The translations under genes and the position numbers were made by a program. A stretch of DNA of 64,000 nucleotides from Pseudomonas palleroniana (GTDB lineage Bacteria; Pseudomonadota; Gammaproteobacteria; Pseudomonadales; Pseudomonadaceae): positions 1-64,000 of the forward strand of contig NZ_PYWX01000048.1 in NCBI RefSeq assembly GCF_003031675.1. The letters are read 5' to 3'. Shown piece after piece: positions 26,276-35,410 of this stretch. The stretch's first letter is position 1; every line of letters starts with the position of its first letter. The notes below the pieces were generated by a model. The model was not told the DNA's origin. It ran no database searches and saw only the letters and a program-made list of their open reading frames with translations.

Positions 26276-26905
26276 TCAGAGCAGCCTGTGCTCCATGGCG
26301 TACTTCACCAGTTCCGCCAACGAAGTGATATTGAGCTTTTGCATCAACCGCGCCTTATGCGTGCTGATGGTCTTGCTGCTCAGCGCCAGTTGCTGGGCAA
26401 TATCATTGACGTTGGCCCCCTGGGCCAGGCGTTCGAATACCGAGAACTCGCGCTCCGACAGCAACGAATGCAGCGGCCGCGTATCGGTCAGGCCGACTTC
26501 GAAGACCATACGGTCGGCCAGGTCGGGGTCGATGTATCGCCCACCCGCCGCCACCTTGCGAATAGCGGTCAGCAACAGCGCCGGGTCGCTGTCCTTGGTG
26601 GCATAACCCGCCGCGCCAACCTTGAGGGCGCGGGCAGCCATTTGCGCTTCATCATGCATCGACAACACCAGAATCGCCGGCGGATTGCCCAACGCCCGGA
26701 TGCGCGCAATGGCCTCCAGGCCGTTCACACCCGGCATCGAGATATCCAGCAGCACCACCTCGCACGTCACATGGCGCAAGGTTTCCAGCAACTGCTCGCC
26801 ATTACTGGCTTCACCGACCACCTGCAGGTCTTTGGCCAGGCCGATCAATTGCTTGATGCCCTCTCGGACGATGGTGTGGTCTTCGGCTACCAATACGCGA
26901 ATCAC
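26276..26905 (-). CDS. agtR: LuxR/NarL-family response regulator (AgtR-like)
   Basis: Two-component output protein of 209 residues. The receiver domain has the acidic pocket VLVAEDH, the phospho-acceptor aspartate in VVLLDISMPGVNG (about residue 54) and the conserved lysine in YATKDSD. The C-terminal LuxR helix-turn-helix includes LAQGANVNDIAQQLALSSKTIS. It starts 18 bases after the sensor gene. In P. aeruginosa the AgtSR pair at this locus controls 4-aminobutyrate/5-aminovalerate uptake, so the importer downstream is the expected target. Confidence 0.85.
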   Translation of the reverse strand: MIRVLVAEDHTIVREGIKQLIGLAKDLQVVGEASNGEQLLETLRHVTCEVVLLDISMPGVNGLEAIARIRALGNPPAILVLSMHDEAQMAARALKVGAAGYATKDSDPALLLTAIRKVAAGGRYIDPDLADRMVFEVGLTDTRPLHSLLSEREFSVFERLAQGANVNDIAQQLALSSKTISTHKARLMQKLNITSLAELVKYAMEHRLL

Positions 26906-26923
26906 AGGTTTTTCCTCTTGTTG

Positions 26924-28918
26924 TCAGGCATCCAACGGCACCGTGACGCTCAGGGTGGTGCCTTCCCCCACTTCGCTCTGCAGGCTCAGTTGCCCACCCA
27001 TCATCAGCACTCGCTCGCGCATACCGACCACGCCGAAAGAAACAGGGCGGCCGGGGGTTTCGACGAAACCGACGCCATCATCGCTGATGGTCAACCGCAG
27101 GTCTGCCCCCTCAATCACCAGGGTCAGCTCGACGGTATGCGCCTGGGCATGGCGCATCACATTGGTCAGTGCCTCCTGCAGGACCCGGAACAAACCAATG
27201 GCCTTGGCGTCGCTCAGGGCCGGCAGGTTATCCGGAACCTGTACCAGGCAGGGAATTTGCGTGCGGGCTTCGAAGCGCCGGGCCTGCCATTCGATGGCCG
27301 AGGCGATGCCGGCGTCGAGGATCGGCGGGCGCAGCGCGGTGGCCACATCGCGCACCAGTTGGAACAGCTGGGCGATCAGGCGCTTCATGCTGTTGAGCCG
27401 TTCATTCAGGCCAGGGTCGAGCTGCGCATAGGCCAATTCGCACATCGAGGTTTCCAGCTTGAGCACCGTGAGCATCTGGCCCAACTCATCGTGTACCTCG
27501 CGGGCGATGCGGGCTTTCTCTTCTTCGCGCACGGTTTCCAAATGGGCGGACAATTCGCGCAACTGCGCTTCGCTTTGCAGCAAGGCGGCCACGTAACGGC
27601 GGCGTTCGGTGACATCGTTGAGGTACACCACCAGGTATTCGCCCTGAGCAAAGCGCAGGAAACTCAAAGACACATCGGCGGGCAGGATACTGCCATTGGC
27701 GCGCACGCAATCGGTGGCGAAGGTTTGCCCGCCCTCCTCGCTGGCGCGGGCGCGTCGCCACAGGTTGAGCCAGCGATCCATGTTCAAGGTCGGGTCGACC
27801 TCGACCAGCGGCCGCTCGATCAGCGCGCCCGGGGCGTAGCCGAGCATGCTTTCTGCCGCACGATTGGCGTAACGCACATGGCTGTCCCAATTGACCCACA
27901 GGATGCCGACCGTACTTTGATCGATGGAAAACTGCGTCAACCGCAAGGCTTCGGCACCGGCAGCGCGGGCGGCGCTTTCTTCCCGTGCCGCCAGCAAGTC
28001 GTGTTCCAGGCCGCGTTGCTGGCGACGCTGCCAGGCGACCATCGCGAGGCAGGCCAGCAGGCAGATTCCCAGCAACAGGCTGAGGTTCTTCCAGAAACCC
28101 GGGAATTCCGACAATCGCGGGTACTGGGGTTGCAGCCAGCGATTGTGCAACTGGTCCAAGTCTCGCGCGGGTATCGCCCGCAAGGCGCTCTGCATGAGGG
28201 TTGCCAGTTCCGGCCAATCGCGACGCGTGCCCACCCGCAGCAACTGTGGCAAGCCGATATCACCGACCACCGCCAGCCCCGCAAATTCTGCTTCGCCGGA
28301 CAAGCGGCTCAGTTGCGCCTCATCCACCACGGCATATCGCGCTTGTTGGCTTACCAGCAGCTGCAGGGCCTGGCGCTCCATGGGCACCCCTTGCAGGTTG
28401 AGGTTGGGATAGGTGCTGCGCAGGTAATCGGCCACGGCGCTGGGCATGCGCACGGCAATGCGCGATTGTTCGTCGAGTTTCTCCAGCTCCACTGCGCCGC
28501 CGCCTTCGCGGACGCCGACAATATGCTGGGGCACGCGCATGTAAGGGTCGGTGAATAACCACAGGCGCAAACCCGCCGGGGTTTGCTGCAGGCCGGGCGC
28601 AATATCCACTTCGCCGTCGCGCACGGCGGCCTCCAACTGCTCCTGATCGGGAAAATTGCGCCACAACAGTTCGATATTCAGCGCCTTGGCCAGCCACTGC
28701 ATCAACTCCACATTGGCCCCGGACAAGCGTTGCAGGCGCCGATCGTATTGCGCGTAAGGCGCCTGCAGCACCAGCCCCACGCGCAGCTCCGGATGCAGGC
28801 TCAGCCACTCACGCTGCTGCGCATTGAGCTGTGCTTTCGGCGCAACGGGCGCCGGCGCGGCCGTTGCCATCAAGGCACAGCACAAACCGCCGATAATCAG
28901 CAGACAGCGAAAACCCAT
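26924..28918 (-). CDS. agtS: Membrane sensor histidine kinase with periplasmic amino-acid-binding domain (AgtS-like)
   Basis: Sensor of 664 residues. It has a signal peptide (to about residue 20), a periplasmic SBP_bac_3 domain (about 35-260), a membrane helix (LSLLLGICLLACLAMVAW, about 283-300), a PAS domain (about 330-450), a HisKA_3 dimerisation helix with the phospho-histidine in AREVHDELGQ, and an HATPase domain with QEALTNVMRHA and DDGVGF. The ligand domain resembles polar-amino-acid binding proteins, fitting control of the neighbouring importer. It is co-transcribed with agtR. Confidence 0.87.
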   Translation of the reverse strand: MGFRCLLIIGGLCCALMATAAPAPVAPKAQLNAQQREWLSLHPELRVGLVLQAPYAQYDRRLQRLSGANVELMQWLAKALNIELLWRNFPDQEQLEAAVRDGEVDIAPGLQQTPAGLRLWLFTDPYMRVPQHIVGVREGGGAVELEKLDEQSRIAVRMPSAVADYLRSTYPNLNLQGVPMERQALQLLVSQQARYAVVDEAQLSRLSGEAEFAGLAVVGDIGLPQLLRVGTRRDWPELATLMQSALRAIPARDLDQLHNRWLQPQYPRLSEFPGFWKNLSLLLGICLLACLAMVAWQRRQQRGLEHDLLAAREESAARAAGAEALRLTQFSIDQSTVGILWVNWDSHVRYANRAAESMLGYAPGALIERPLVEVDPTLNMDRWLNLWRRARASEEGGQTFATDCVRANGSILPADVSLSFLRFAQGEYLVVYLNDVTERRRYVAALLQSEAQLRELSAHLETVREEEKARIAREVHDELGQMLTVLKLETSMCELAYAQLDPGLNERLNSMKRLIAQLFQLVRDVATALRPPILDAGIASAIEWQARRFEARTQIPCLVQVPDNLPALSDAKAIGLFRVLQEALTNVMRHAQAHTVELTLVIEGADLRLTISDDGVGFVETPGRPVSFGVVGMRERVLMMGGQLSLQSEVGEGTTLSVTVPLDA

Positions 28919-28995
28919 GATCCACGTCTCACATCACTGACAAATACTGACCAACCCATTAGGCTGCTGGAATCATTTCTGGCCGGGAATTAACG

Positions 28996-29967
28996 ATGCC
29001 CTTTCACCACCGTTCGGCACTGCCAGCATTGTGCCTGTCGCTGCTATTTACCAGCGCCTTTTCTGTTCAGGCCGCTGACGCCCCCGCGCCCGCCGCCGAA
29101 AAACCTGCGGAGCGCCAAGCGCTGCCCGAGCGCAGCCAGGAAGAGGCCAGCGCGCTGGAGCGCAATATTCCACAACACGAGCAACAACAATTGCAGGCCG
29201 GCACCGATTCGTTCCTGGCCTTATGGAAACCCGCCAACAGTGCAGAACCGGAAGGGGTGGTGATTATCGTCCCCGGCGCCGGCGAAAATGCTGACTGGCC
29301 GCAAGCAATCGGCCCGTTGCGCCGCAAATTGCCGGATGCCAACTGGGGCAGCCTCAGCCTGTCGCTGCCGGACGTGAGCATGGACACCCTGCCGCCACGG
29401 GTGATCGAAGCGCCCAAGGCAACCGTCGACACCAGCAGCAAAGACGGCAGCACGGCCGCCAAGCCCATCGAACAAGCCGCCAGCGCCGAAGCCGAAGGCA
29501 CCGACCCTGCGGTAGTGCCGGGGGCGGATGAACAGGACAAGACCGACGCCAAGCGTATTTTCGACCGGATCGACGCAGCCGTGGCTTTTGCCCAGACCCA
29601 GAGCGCGCGCAGTGTGGTGCTGCTCGGCCACGGCACTGGCGCCTGGTGGGCCGCACGTTACCTGAGCGAAAAGCAACCGGCGCAGGTTCAGAAGCTGGTG
29701 CTGGTGGCCGGCAAAACCCCGGTGGGCCGCCAACCGGATCTGCAACAAGTGGCCCCGGCCTTGAAAGTGCCGACGGCGGATATCTTCTATCAGGACAATG
29801 CCCTGGACCGTAAAAACGCCCTGGCGCGGCTTCAGGCGGCCAAGCGTGGGAAGAATGAAGGCTATAAGCAGGTGTCACTCAAGACCCTGCCCGGCAACAG
29901 CTCGGCCGAGCAGGAGCAGCTGTATCGGCGGGTTCGCGGCTGGTTGAGCCCGCAAACCGTCGACTGA
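28996..29967 (+). CDS. DUF3530 family exported alpha/beta-hydrolase-like protein
   Basis: Function unknown. The 323-residue protein has a signal peptide ending near SVQAADA, an Ala/Glu/Pro-rich linker, then a hydrolase-like fold with VVIIVPGAGENADWP and the nucleophile-elbow-like SVVLLGHGTGAWWA, in which the usual serine is replaced by histidine-glycine context (GHGTG). If it is a hydrolase, the nucleophile is not obvious. It is divergent from agtS and convergent with the DnaJ-like gene. Confidence 0.75.
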   Translation: MPFHHRSALPALCLSLLFTSAFSVQAADAPAPAAEKPAERQALPERSQEEASALERNIPQHEQQQLQAGTDSFLALWKPANSAEPEGVVIIVPGAGENADWPQAIGPLRRKLPDANWGSLSLSLPDVSMDTLPPRVIEAPKATVDTSSKDGSTAAKPIEQAASAEAEGTDPAVVPGADEQDKTDAKRIFDRIDAAVAFAQTQSARSVVLLGHGTGAWWAARYLSEKQPAQVQKLVLVAGKTPVGRQPDLQQVAPALKVPTADIFYQDNALDRKNALARLQAAKRGKNEGYKQVSLKTLPGNSSAEQEQLYRRVRGWLSPQTVD

Positions 29968-29970
29968 GGC

Positions 29971-30738
29971 TTACCGGAAATCGCGCCGTTCGCGAATCAA
30001 CGCATAGGCGTTGTGCAACTCGCGGGTTCGCTCGGTTGCCTCGCGCACTTGCGCAGGGCTGGCGCCGGTGCCGGCAACCTTGTCCGGATGGTGACGACTG
30101 AGCAGGCGGCGATAGGCACGCTTGATCACTGACGGCTCCGTAGTTGCGGTGACCCCCAGGATTCGCAACGCCTCCTGATAAGCCCCCCCTCGGTTCACCA
30201 ACGGCTTGCGCTCAGGGGTGTAATCGGACGCCAGTGCGTGCAGTTGTTGCGGTGTCCACCCCAGCCACTTGCCCCACTGGTCAATCAGGTCGCGCTCGGC
30301 GTCATCCGCTCTGCCATCGGCCCAGGCCATGCGCCAGCAGGCGCGCAGCACGCCCTCTGCCGCATGGGGCTGCGCCTTGAGCACGCGCAGATAGCTACGC
30401 ACCCGATCGCTACCGGACTTGCCCCGGTTGAACGCCGTGATAGCGCGGCGCTGGGCGGGTTCGTTCATATCCAGTGCACGCATTTCCAGGCGCGCCTGCT
30501 GGATATGCCCATCCACCACCCGGCCATTGCTTTTGGCCAGTCGGCCCAGCAGCACAAACAGCAATTCGTCATTGCGCAGCGCCGGCCGGCCGCCCAGGCG
30601 TTCGCGCAATTGCGCCCAACTCTGCAGCTGCAAGCGGCGATCCAGCGCCTGCCCCAGCAATGCCCCCAACAAAGCCCCCGGAATGCTGGCAATGGCAAAG
30701 CCAGCCCCGGCGCCGATCAGCGTCCCTGGCCACAACAT
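29971..30738 (-). CDS. DjlA-like co-chaperone: TerB domain plus C-terminal J-domain
   Basis: Membrane-associated J-protein of 255 residues. A glycine/alanine-rich N-terminal hydrophobic stretch (about 4-31) is followed by a TerB-like helical domain (about 55-170) and a J-domain (about 190-250) with the essential HPD in LLSRHHPDKV. The order matches E. coli DjlA. It ends 4 bases from the convergent DUF3530 gene and lies directly downstream of murU. Confidence 0.87.
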   Translation of the reverse strand: MLWPGTLIGAGAGFAIASIPGALLGALLGQALDRRLQLQSWAQLRERLGGRPALRNDELLFVLLGRLAKSNGRVVDGHIQQARLEMRALDMNEPAQRRAITAFNRGKSGSDRVRSYLRVLKAQPHAAEGVLRACWRMAWADGRADDAERDLIDQWGKWLGWTPQQLHALASDYTPERKPLVNRGGAYQEALRILGVTATTEPSVIKRAYRRLLSRHHPDKVAGTGASPAQVREATERTRELHNAYALIRERRDFR

Positions 30739-30739
30739 C

Positions 30740-31414
30740 TTATCGCTCCGCAGTCAGCAGGGTTTCGACCTGCGCCAGGCGCTCCAATGTCCCCACATCA
30801 ATCCAGCGTCCCGCCATGTGCTCCCCCGTTACCAGACCTTTGCTCATGGCCGCCCGCAGCAGCGGCGCCAATTTAAAGGCACCGGCACTGCAACCCGCGA
30901 ACAGCTGGGGGTCGAGTACCGAAATGCCACTGAAGGTCAGGTTATCGGCACCGGGCGCGGCATCATGAAGCAAACCCTGGTCCAGGTAGAAATCACCACC
31001 CGAAGGGTGGTGCGCCGGGTTATCCACCATCACCAGATGGGCCAGGCCCTGGAGCGGCTGACGTAGCCGGGTGAAGTCGTAATCGGTCCAGATATCACCA
31101 TTGACCACCAGGAACGGCTCATCGCCCAGCAACGGCAAGGCTTGGAAAATCCCACCGCCGGTTTCCAGCGGTTCACCTTCGGCCGAGTACTGGATACGCA
31201 GGCCAAACTGCGCGCCGTCACCCAGATAACTTTCGATCTGCTGACCGAGCCACGCATGGTTGATCACAATCTCGGTGAAACCCGCCTTCGCCAGTGCCTC
31301 CAGGTGGTACTCGATCAGGCGCTTGCCGCCCGCTTGCACCAGCGGCTTGGGCGTATGCAGCGTCAGCGGGCGCATGCGCTCGCCTTTACCGGCGGCCAGG
31401 ATCATCGCCTTCAT
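30740..31414 (-). CDS. murU: N-acetylmuramate alpha-1-phosphate uridylyltransferase
   Basis: Makes UDP-MurNAc in the cell-wall recycling shortcut that bypasses the fosfomycin target MurA. The 224-residue nucleotidyltransferase begins MKAMILAAGKGERMRPLT (nucleotide-binding loop), with LVVNGDIWTDYDF as the metal-binding strand. Its start overlaps the amgK stop by 4 bases, the standard Pseudomonas arrangement. Confidence 0.94.
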   Translation of the reverse strand: MKAMILAAGKGERMRPLTLHTPKPLVQAGGKRLIEYHLEALAKAGFTEIVINHAWLGQQIESYLGDGAQFGLRIQYSAEGEPLETGGGIFQALPLLGDEPFLVVNGDIWTDYDFTRLRQPLQGLAHLVMVDNPAHHPSGGDFYLDQGLLHDAAPGADNLTFSGISVLDPQLFAGCSAGAFKLAPLLRAAMSKGLVTGEHMAGRWIDVGTLERLAQVETLLTAER

Positions 31415-32436
31415 ACGCTCGCCTCGACCGGCTCGCGCAGGCTGGCAAGCAACTCACCCAGTTCGCGCAGTTCGGGCCGGTCTGCAAGCACCGCTTCTAT
31501 ATAAGCAAAGAAGCGCGGCACATCCGCCAGATAGCGCGGCTTGCCGTCGCGATGGCAAATGCGCGCAAAGATGCCGATGACCTTGAGGTGGCGCTGCACG
31601 CCCATCAGGTCGCTGGCACGTAGGAAAGCCTCGAAATCGGCGTGCACGGGAAGACCCAACTGCACGGCACGCTCCCAATAGCCGCGCTGCCATTCGCGCA
31701 CACGCGCCTGGGGCCAACTGAGGAATGCATCCTTGAACAGACAGGTAATGTCGTAGGTCACCGGGCCGTAGACCGCATCCTGGAAATCCAGTACGCCAGG
31801 GTTGGGCTCGCTGATCATCAGGTTGCGCGGCATGTAGTCGCGGTGTACCAGCACCTTTGGCTGAGCCAGGGCGCTGTCGATCAGTTGCTCGCTGACGCGT
31901 TGCCAGAGATCGCGCTGGCGAGTATCGAACTCGATACCCAGGTGCCGGCGAACGTACCACTCAGGAAACAATTCCAGCTCGCGACGCAGCAAGGCAACGT
32001 CATAGCTGGGCAGTGGCGCATCCATCGGTAACTGCTGAAAAGCCAGCAGCGCATCGATGGCATCGGTAAACAATTGATCGGCGTTGTCGGCGTCAATCAC
32101 GTCCAGATAGGTTTTTCTGCCCAGGTCATTGAGCAAAAGGAAGCCGCGAGGCAAATCTTCTGCATAAATTTTGGGTACGTTTATCCCCGATTTCGCCAGT
32201 AGATGCGCAATTTCGACGAAAGGTTTGCAGTTTTCCTGGGGCGGTGGCGCGTCCATGACCACGAACGTATGCGCCCCTCCCTCCCAGCGGAAATAGCGCC
32301 TGAAACTCGCGTCGCTACTGGCCGCGGTCAATGTGGCCGGGGGTACGGCCCCCCAACCCTGGGCGTTGAAAAGGATTGGCAATTGCTCATCCAGCCAGAC
32401 TTCCAGCTGTTGTAAACGTAGATCTTGCTCGGGCAT
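31411..32436 (-). CDS. amgK: N-acetylmuramate/N-acetylglucosamine anomeric kinase
   Basis: Phosphorylates MurNAc at C1 for MurU. The 341-residue protein has an aminoglycoside-phosphotransferase fold with the catalytic loop VLVHRDYMPRNLMI and metal-binding GVLDFQDAVYGP. A GGAG site precedes the start. It is divergent from lptD with a 130-base gap. Confidence 0.94.
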   Translation of the reverse strand: MPEQDLRLQQLEVWLDEQLPILFNAQGWGAVPPATLTAASSDASFRRYFRWEGGAHTFVVMDAPPPQENCKPFVEIAHLLAKSGINVPKIYAEDLPRGFLLLNDLGRKTYLDVIDADNADQLFTDAIDALLAFQQLPMDAPLPSYDVALLRRELELFPEWYVRRHLGIEFDTRQRDLWQRVSEQLIDSALAQPKVLVHRDYMPRNLMISEPNPGVLDFQDAVYGPVTYDITCLFKDAFLSWPQARVREWQRGYWERAVQLGLPVHADFEAFLRASDLMGVQRHLKVIGIFARICHRDGKPRYLADVPRFFAYIEAVLADRPELRELGELLASLREPVEASV

Positions 32437-32566
32437 TACAAGGGTCTCCGACGGCGCTAGCCGTCAAGCGGGGCATGCTTTATTATCACGCATCTTTTTC
32501 AGACCATCGAGAGGCGTGCGGCCCAAACCGCGGGCAGATGGCACGCAGGAAGCCCGGACTAATAAG

Positions 32567-35410
32567 ATGGCATTGAAATCCCCCGCGTTTCGTAGAAAAT
32601 TTCCGTTGCTAGTAACCGGCAGTCTGCTGGCCATGCAACCTTTCGCCACCTCATTCGTGGTCGCCGCGGAACAGTATGACTGCTCAGTCTCTGCTTCGGG
32701 TGCCTGGGATTGCGCGCCGAAAACCGCCGCAGCCCCATTGCCGCCACGCCCGGTGCATGATGGCTCTGCCGTCAGCTCGGCAAACGGTACGCCACAAGGC
32801 GAAACCGGCGGCAACGCCGACGCCGAACCCAAGACCATGCTGGTCACCGAAGCCAAGGGCCGTGGCCTGCGTTCGCGCAGCGCCGACTACAGCCACCTGG
32901 ACTGGGTGCCTCGCGAGAAGCTGACCGCAGCCCAGCTGGCCGAAACCGGCCCTTATTGCGGCGGTGCGTACATCGAGCCGATGCGTCCTGGCATGAACGA
33001 CAAAACGGCCAAGAGCGACGCACCGACGTTCATCGGCGCCAAGGCTTCTCGTTACGAGCAGGAACAACAGATCGCGACCTTGGCCGGTGACGTCGTCATG
33101 CGCCAGGGCAGCATGCAGATGGAAGCCCAGGAAGCCAGCCTGTATCAGGCGGAAAACCGTGGCGAGCTGAACGGCAACGTTCGCCTGCGCGACAACGGCG
33201 CCCTGATCGTGGGTGACCATGCCCAGGTACAGCTCGATACCGGTGCGGCGCAGATCGACAACGCCGAATACGTGATGCACAAGTCGCGCATCCGCGGTAA
33301 CGCCCTGTACGCCAAGCGTGCCGAAAACGCGATCATCCGTCTCAAAGACGGTACGTACACCACCTGCGAGCCAGACAGCAACGCCTGGCAGCTCAAGGGC
33401 AACAACATCACGTTGAACCCTGCCACCGGTTTCGGTACGGCAACCAACGCGACGTTGCGGGTCAAGAACATCCCGATCCTCTACACCCCTTACATTTATT
33501 TCCCGATCGACAACCGTCGTCAATCCGGCTTCCTGCCGCCGAGCTTCAGCACGGGTAGCGAGTCTGGTTTTACCCTAGTTACGCCGTACTACTTCAACCT
33601 GGCGCCGAACTATGACGCCACGTTGTACCCGCAATACATGACCAAGCGCGGCATGTTGATGGAAGGCGAGTTCCGCTACCTCACCAAGTCCAGTGAAGGT
33701 CAGTTTGGGGGCGCGTACCTGAATGATGACAGCGATGAGCGGACGAAACAGACCGACTACGAAAAAACCCGCTATATGCTCAATTGGCAGCACCGTGGCG
33801 GTCTCGATTCGCGTCTGTCAACTCGAGTGGATTACACCAAGATCAGTGATCCGTTTTACTTCCAAGATCTCAAGACGTACCAGGAGGGAGTCCAAAGCCA
33901 AGATTTCCTCAACCAACAGGGCGCTTTGACCTATAACGGTGACAACTATCAGGCTCGCCTGAACGTTCAAGCGTACCAGCTGGCGACGATCTCTCAGATC
34001 ACTCCGTATGACCGCTTGCCGCAAATCACCTTCAACGGGGCACTGCCATACCATCCGGGCGGATTGAATTTTACTTATGAGACCGAAGCGGTTCGATTCG
34101 ATCGCGATCTCAGAAGCGGTAACGTCTTTGACAAAGAAGGTGGCCCGTTCGATGCGAATGGCCTGCCCGTTGGCGAGAAGCGCCTGGATGAATACGTAAG
34201 CGGCCTTACCCGTGCAAACGGTACGCGCCTGACCGTCGCACCAGCTGTTGAATACCCGATGAATTGGACTTACGGGTTTATCACGCCGAAGCTCAAGTAT
34301 GTCTATACCAAGTACGATCTTGACCTGGATAGCAAAGGTAAGAATGACATTGTGGCTGCACAACTGGCCGCTACTCAGCCGGGAGCTTCTCCGTACGCAG
34401 GCGGGGTGTTCAAAAGCTCACAAGACCGTGCAATTCCAGTTGCGAGCATTGACAGCGGCCTGTACTTCGACCGTGATACCAACTGGTTCGGAAAAGACTA
34501 TCGCCAAACCCTGGAACCGCGTGCCTACTACCTCTACGTACCTAACAAGGACCAGAGCGATATCCCGGTATTCGACTCAGGTGAGTACTCGTTCAGCTAC
34601 GCCTCGCTGTTCCGTGACAATCGATTCAGCGGCAGTGACCGGATCGGTGACGAGAACAAGCTGTCTCTGGGTGTGACCAGCCGCTGGATCGAAGAAAACG
34701 GCTTCGAACGTCAACGTGTGTCCGTGGGCCAGGCGTTGTATTTCAAGGACCGTGAAGTCCAACTGCCCGGCGTCTTGGCTGCCGACCGTGCCGACGCACA
34801 GTCGAACGTATCGCCTATCGCTCTGGACTATGAGTTCCGCTTCAATCGCGATTGGCGTGCGACTGCCGACTACAACTGGGACCCTGACAGCCACAGCCCT
34901 CGCTCCGGCAGCGCCATGTTCCACTACCAACCGGAAGACAACCCGAACAAGGTCGTCAACCTGGGTTATCGCTATCGCAACGACCAGGTGGTGTACAACC
35001 AGCTGACCGGCAAATGGCAGTTCGGTGGTGACTACGGGCAGCCAGGCGACGCGAACTTCGTGAAGGATTACTACAAAATCCAGCAACACGACTTCTCGAT
35101 GATGTGGCCGATCATTCCGCAGTGGAACCTGATCACCCGCTGGCAGTATGACTACGCCCGCAACCGTACCCTGGAAGCCTTCGGTGGTTTCGAGTACGAC
35201 AACTGCTGCTGGAAACTGCGCGTTATCAATCGTTACTGGGTTTCCAACGACGAATATACCCAGATCGCCCCCCTTAACGAAAAGGGTGACCACGGGCTCT
35301 TCTTCCAGATCGTCCTTAAAGGACTCGGCGGCCTGACCGGCTCCAAGGTAGAGAGCTTCCTCGACAAAGGCATTCAAGGTTATCGTGAACGTGAAGATCA
35401 AGCTTTCTGA
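32567..35410 (+). CDS. lptD: LPS-assembly outer membrane protein LptD
   Basis: Outer-membrane barrel that inserts LPS into the outer leaflet together with LptE. The 947-residue protein has a long signal peptide (to about residue 34), an N-terminal OstA/LptA-like jellyroll (about 140-310) and a C-terminal 26-strand barrel. Cysteines for the essential disulfides are visible: C39 near the mature N-terminus and the adjacent pair in YDNCCWKLRV (about 880). ATG 32567 is the family start; the open frame extends upstream without family sequence. It overlaps surA by 26 bases. Confidence 0.97.
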   Translation: MALKSPAFRRKFPLLVTGSLLAMQPFATSFVVAAEQYDCSVSASGAWDCAPKTAAAPLPPRPVHDGSAVSSANGTPQGETGGNADAEPKTMLVTEAKGRGLRSRSADYSHLDWVPREKLTAAQLAETGPYCGGAYIEPMRPGMNDKTAKSDAPTFIGAKASRYEQEQQIATLAGDVVMRQGSMQMEAQEASLYQAENRGELNGNVRLRDNGALIVGDHAQVQLDTGAAQIDNAEYVMHKSRIRGNALYAKRAENAIIRLKDGTYTTCEPDSNAWQLKGNNITLNPATGFGTATNATLRVKNIPILYTPYIYFPIDNRRQSGFLPPSFSTGSESGFTLVTPYYFNLAPNYDATLYPQYMTKRGMLMEGEFRYLTKSSEGQFGGAYLNDDSDERTKQTDYEKTRYMLNWQHRGGLDSRLSTRVDYTKISDPFYFQDLKTYQEGVQSQDFLNQQGALTYNGDNYQARLNVQAYQLATISQITPYDRLPQITFNGALPYHPGGLNFTYETEAVRFDRDLRSGNVFDKEGGPFDANGLPVGEKRLDEYVSGLTRANGTRLTVAPAVEYPMNWTYGFITPKLKYVYTKYDLDLDSKGKNDIVAAQLAATQPGASPYAGGVFKSSQDRAIPVASIDSGLYFDRDTNWFGKDYRQTLEPRAYYLYVPNKDQSDIPVFDSGEYSFSYASLFRDNRFSGSDRIGDENKLSLGVTSRWIEENGFERQRVSVGQALYFKDREVQLPGVLAADRADAQSNVSPIALDYEFRFNRDWRATADYNWDPDSHSPRSGSAMFHYQPEDNPNKVVNLGYRYRNDQVVYNQLTGKWQFGGDYGQPGDANFVKDYYKIQQHDFSMMWPIIPQWNLITRWQYDYARNRTLEAFGGFEYDNCCWKLRVINRYWVSNDEYTQIAPLNEKGDHGLFFQIVLKGLGGLTGSKVESFLDKGIQGYREREDQAF

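Noticed and set aside
26060..28558. 832-codon open frame on the plus strand opposite agtS and agtR
   Set aside because: The frame is antisense to two well-supported genes, its composition is His/Gln/Arg-rich as expected from GC-rich reverse frames, and no domain is seen.
35385..35410. Frameshift or fusion between lptD and surA
   Set aside because: The 26-base overlap is between two complete genes of normal length; each has intact ends.
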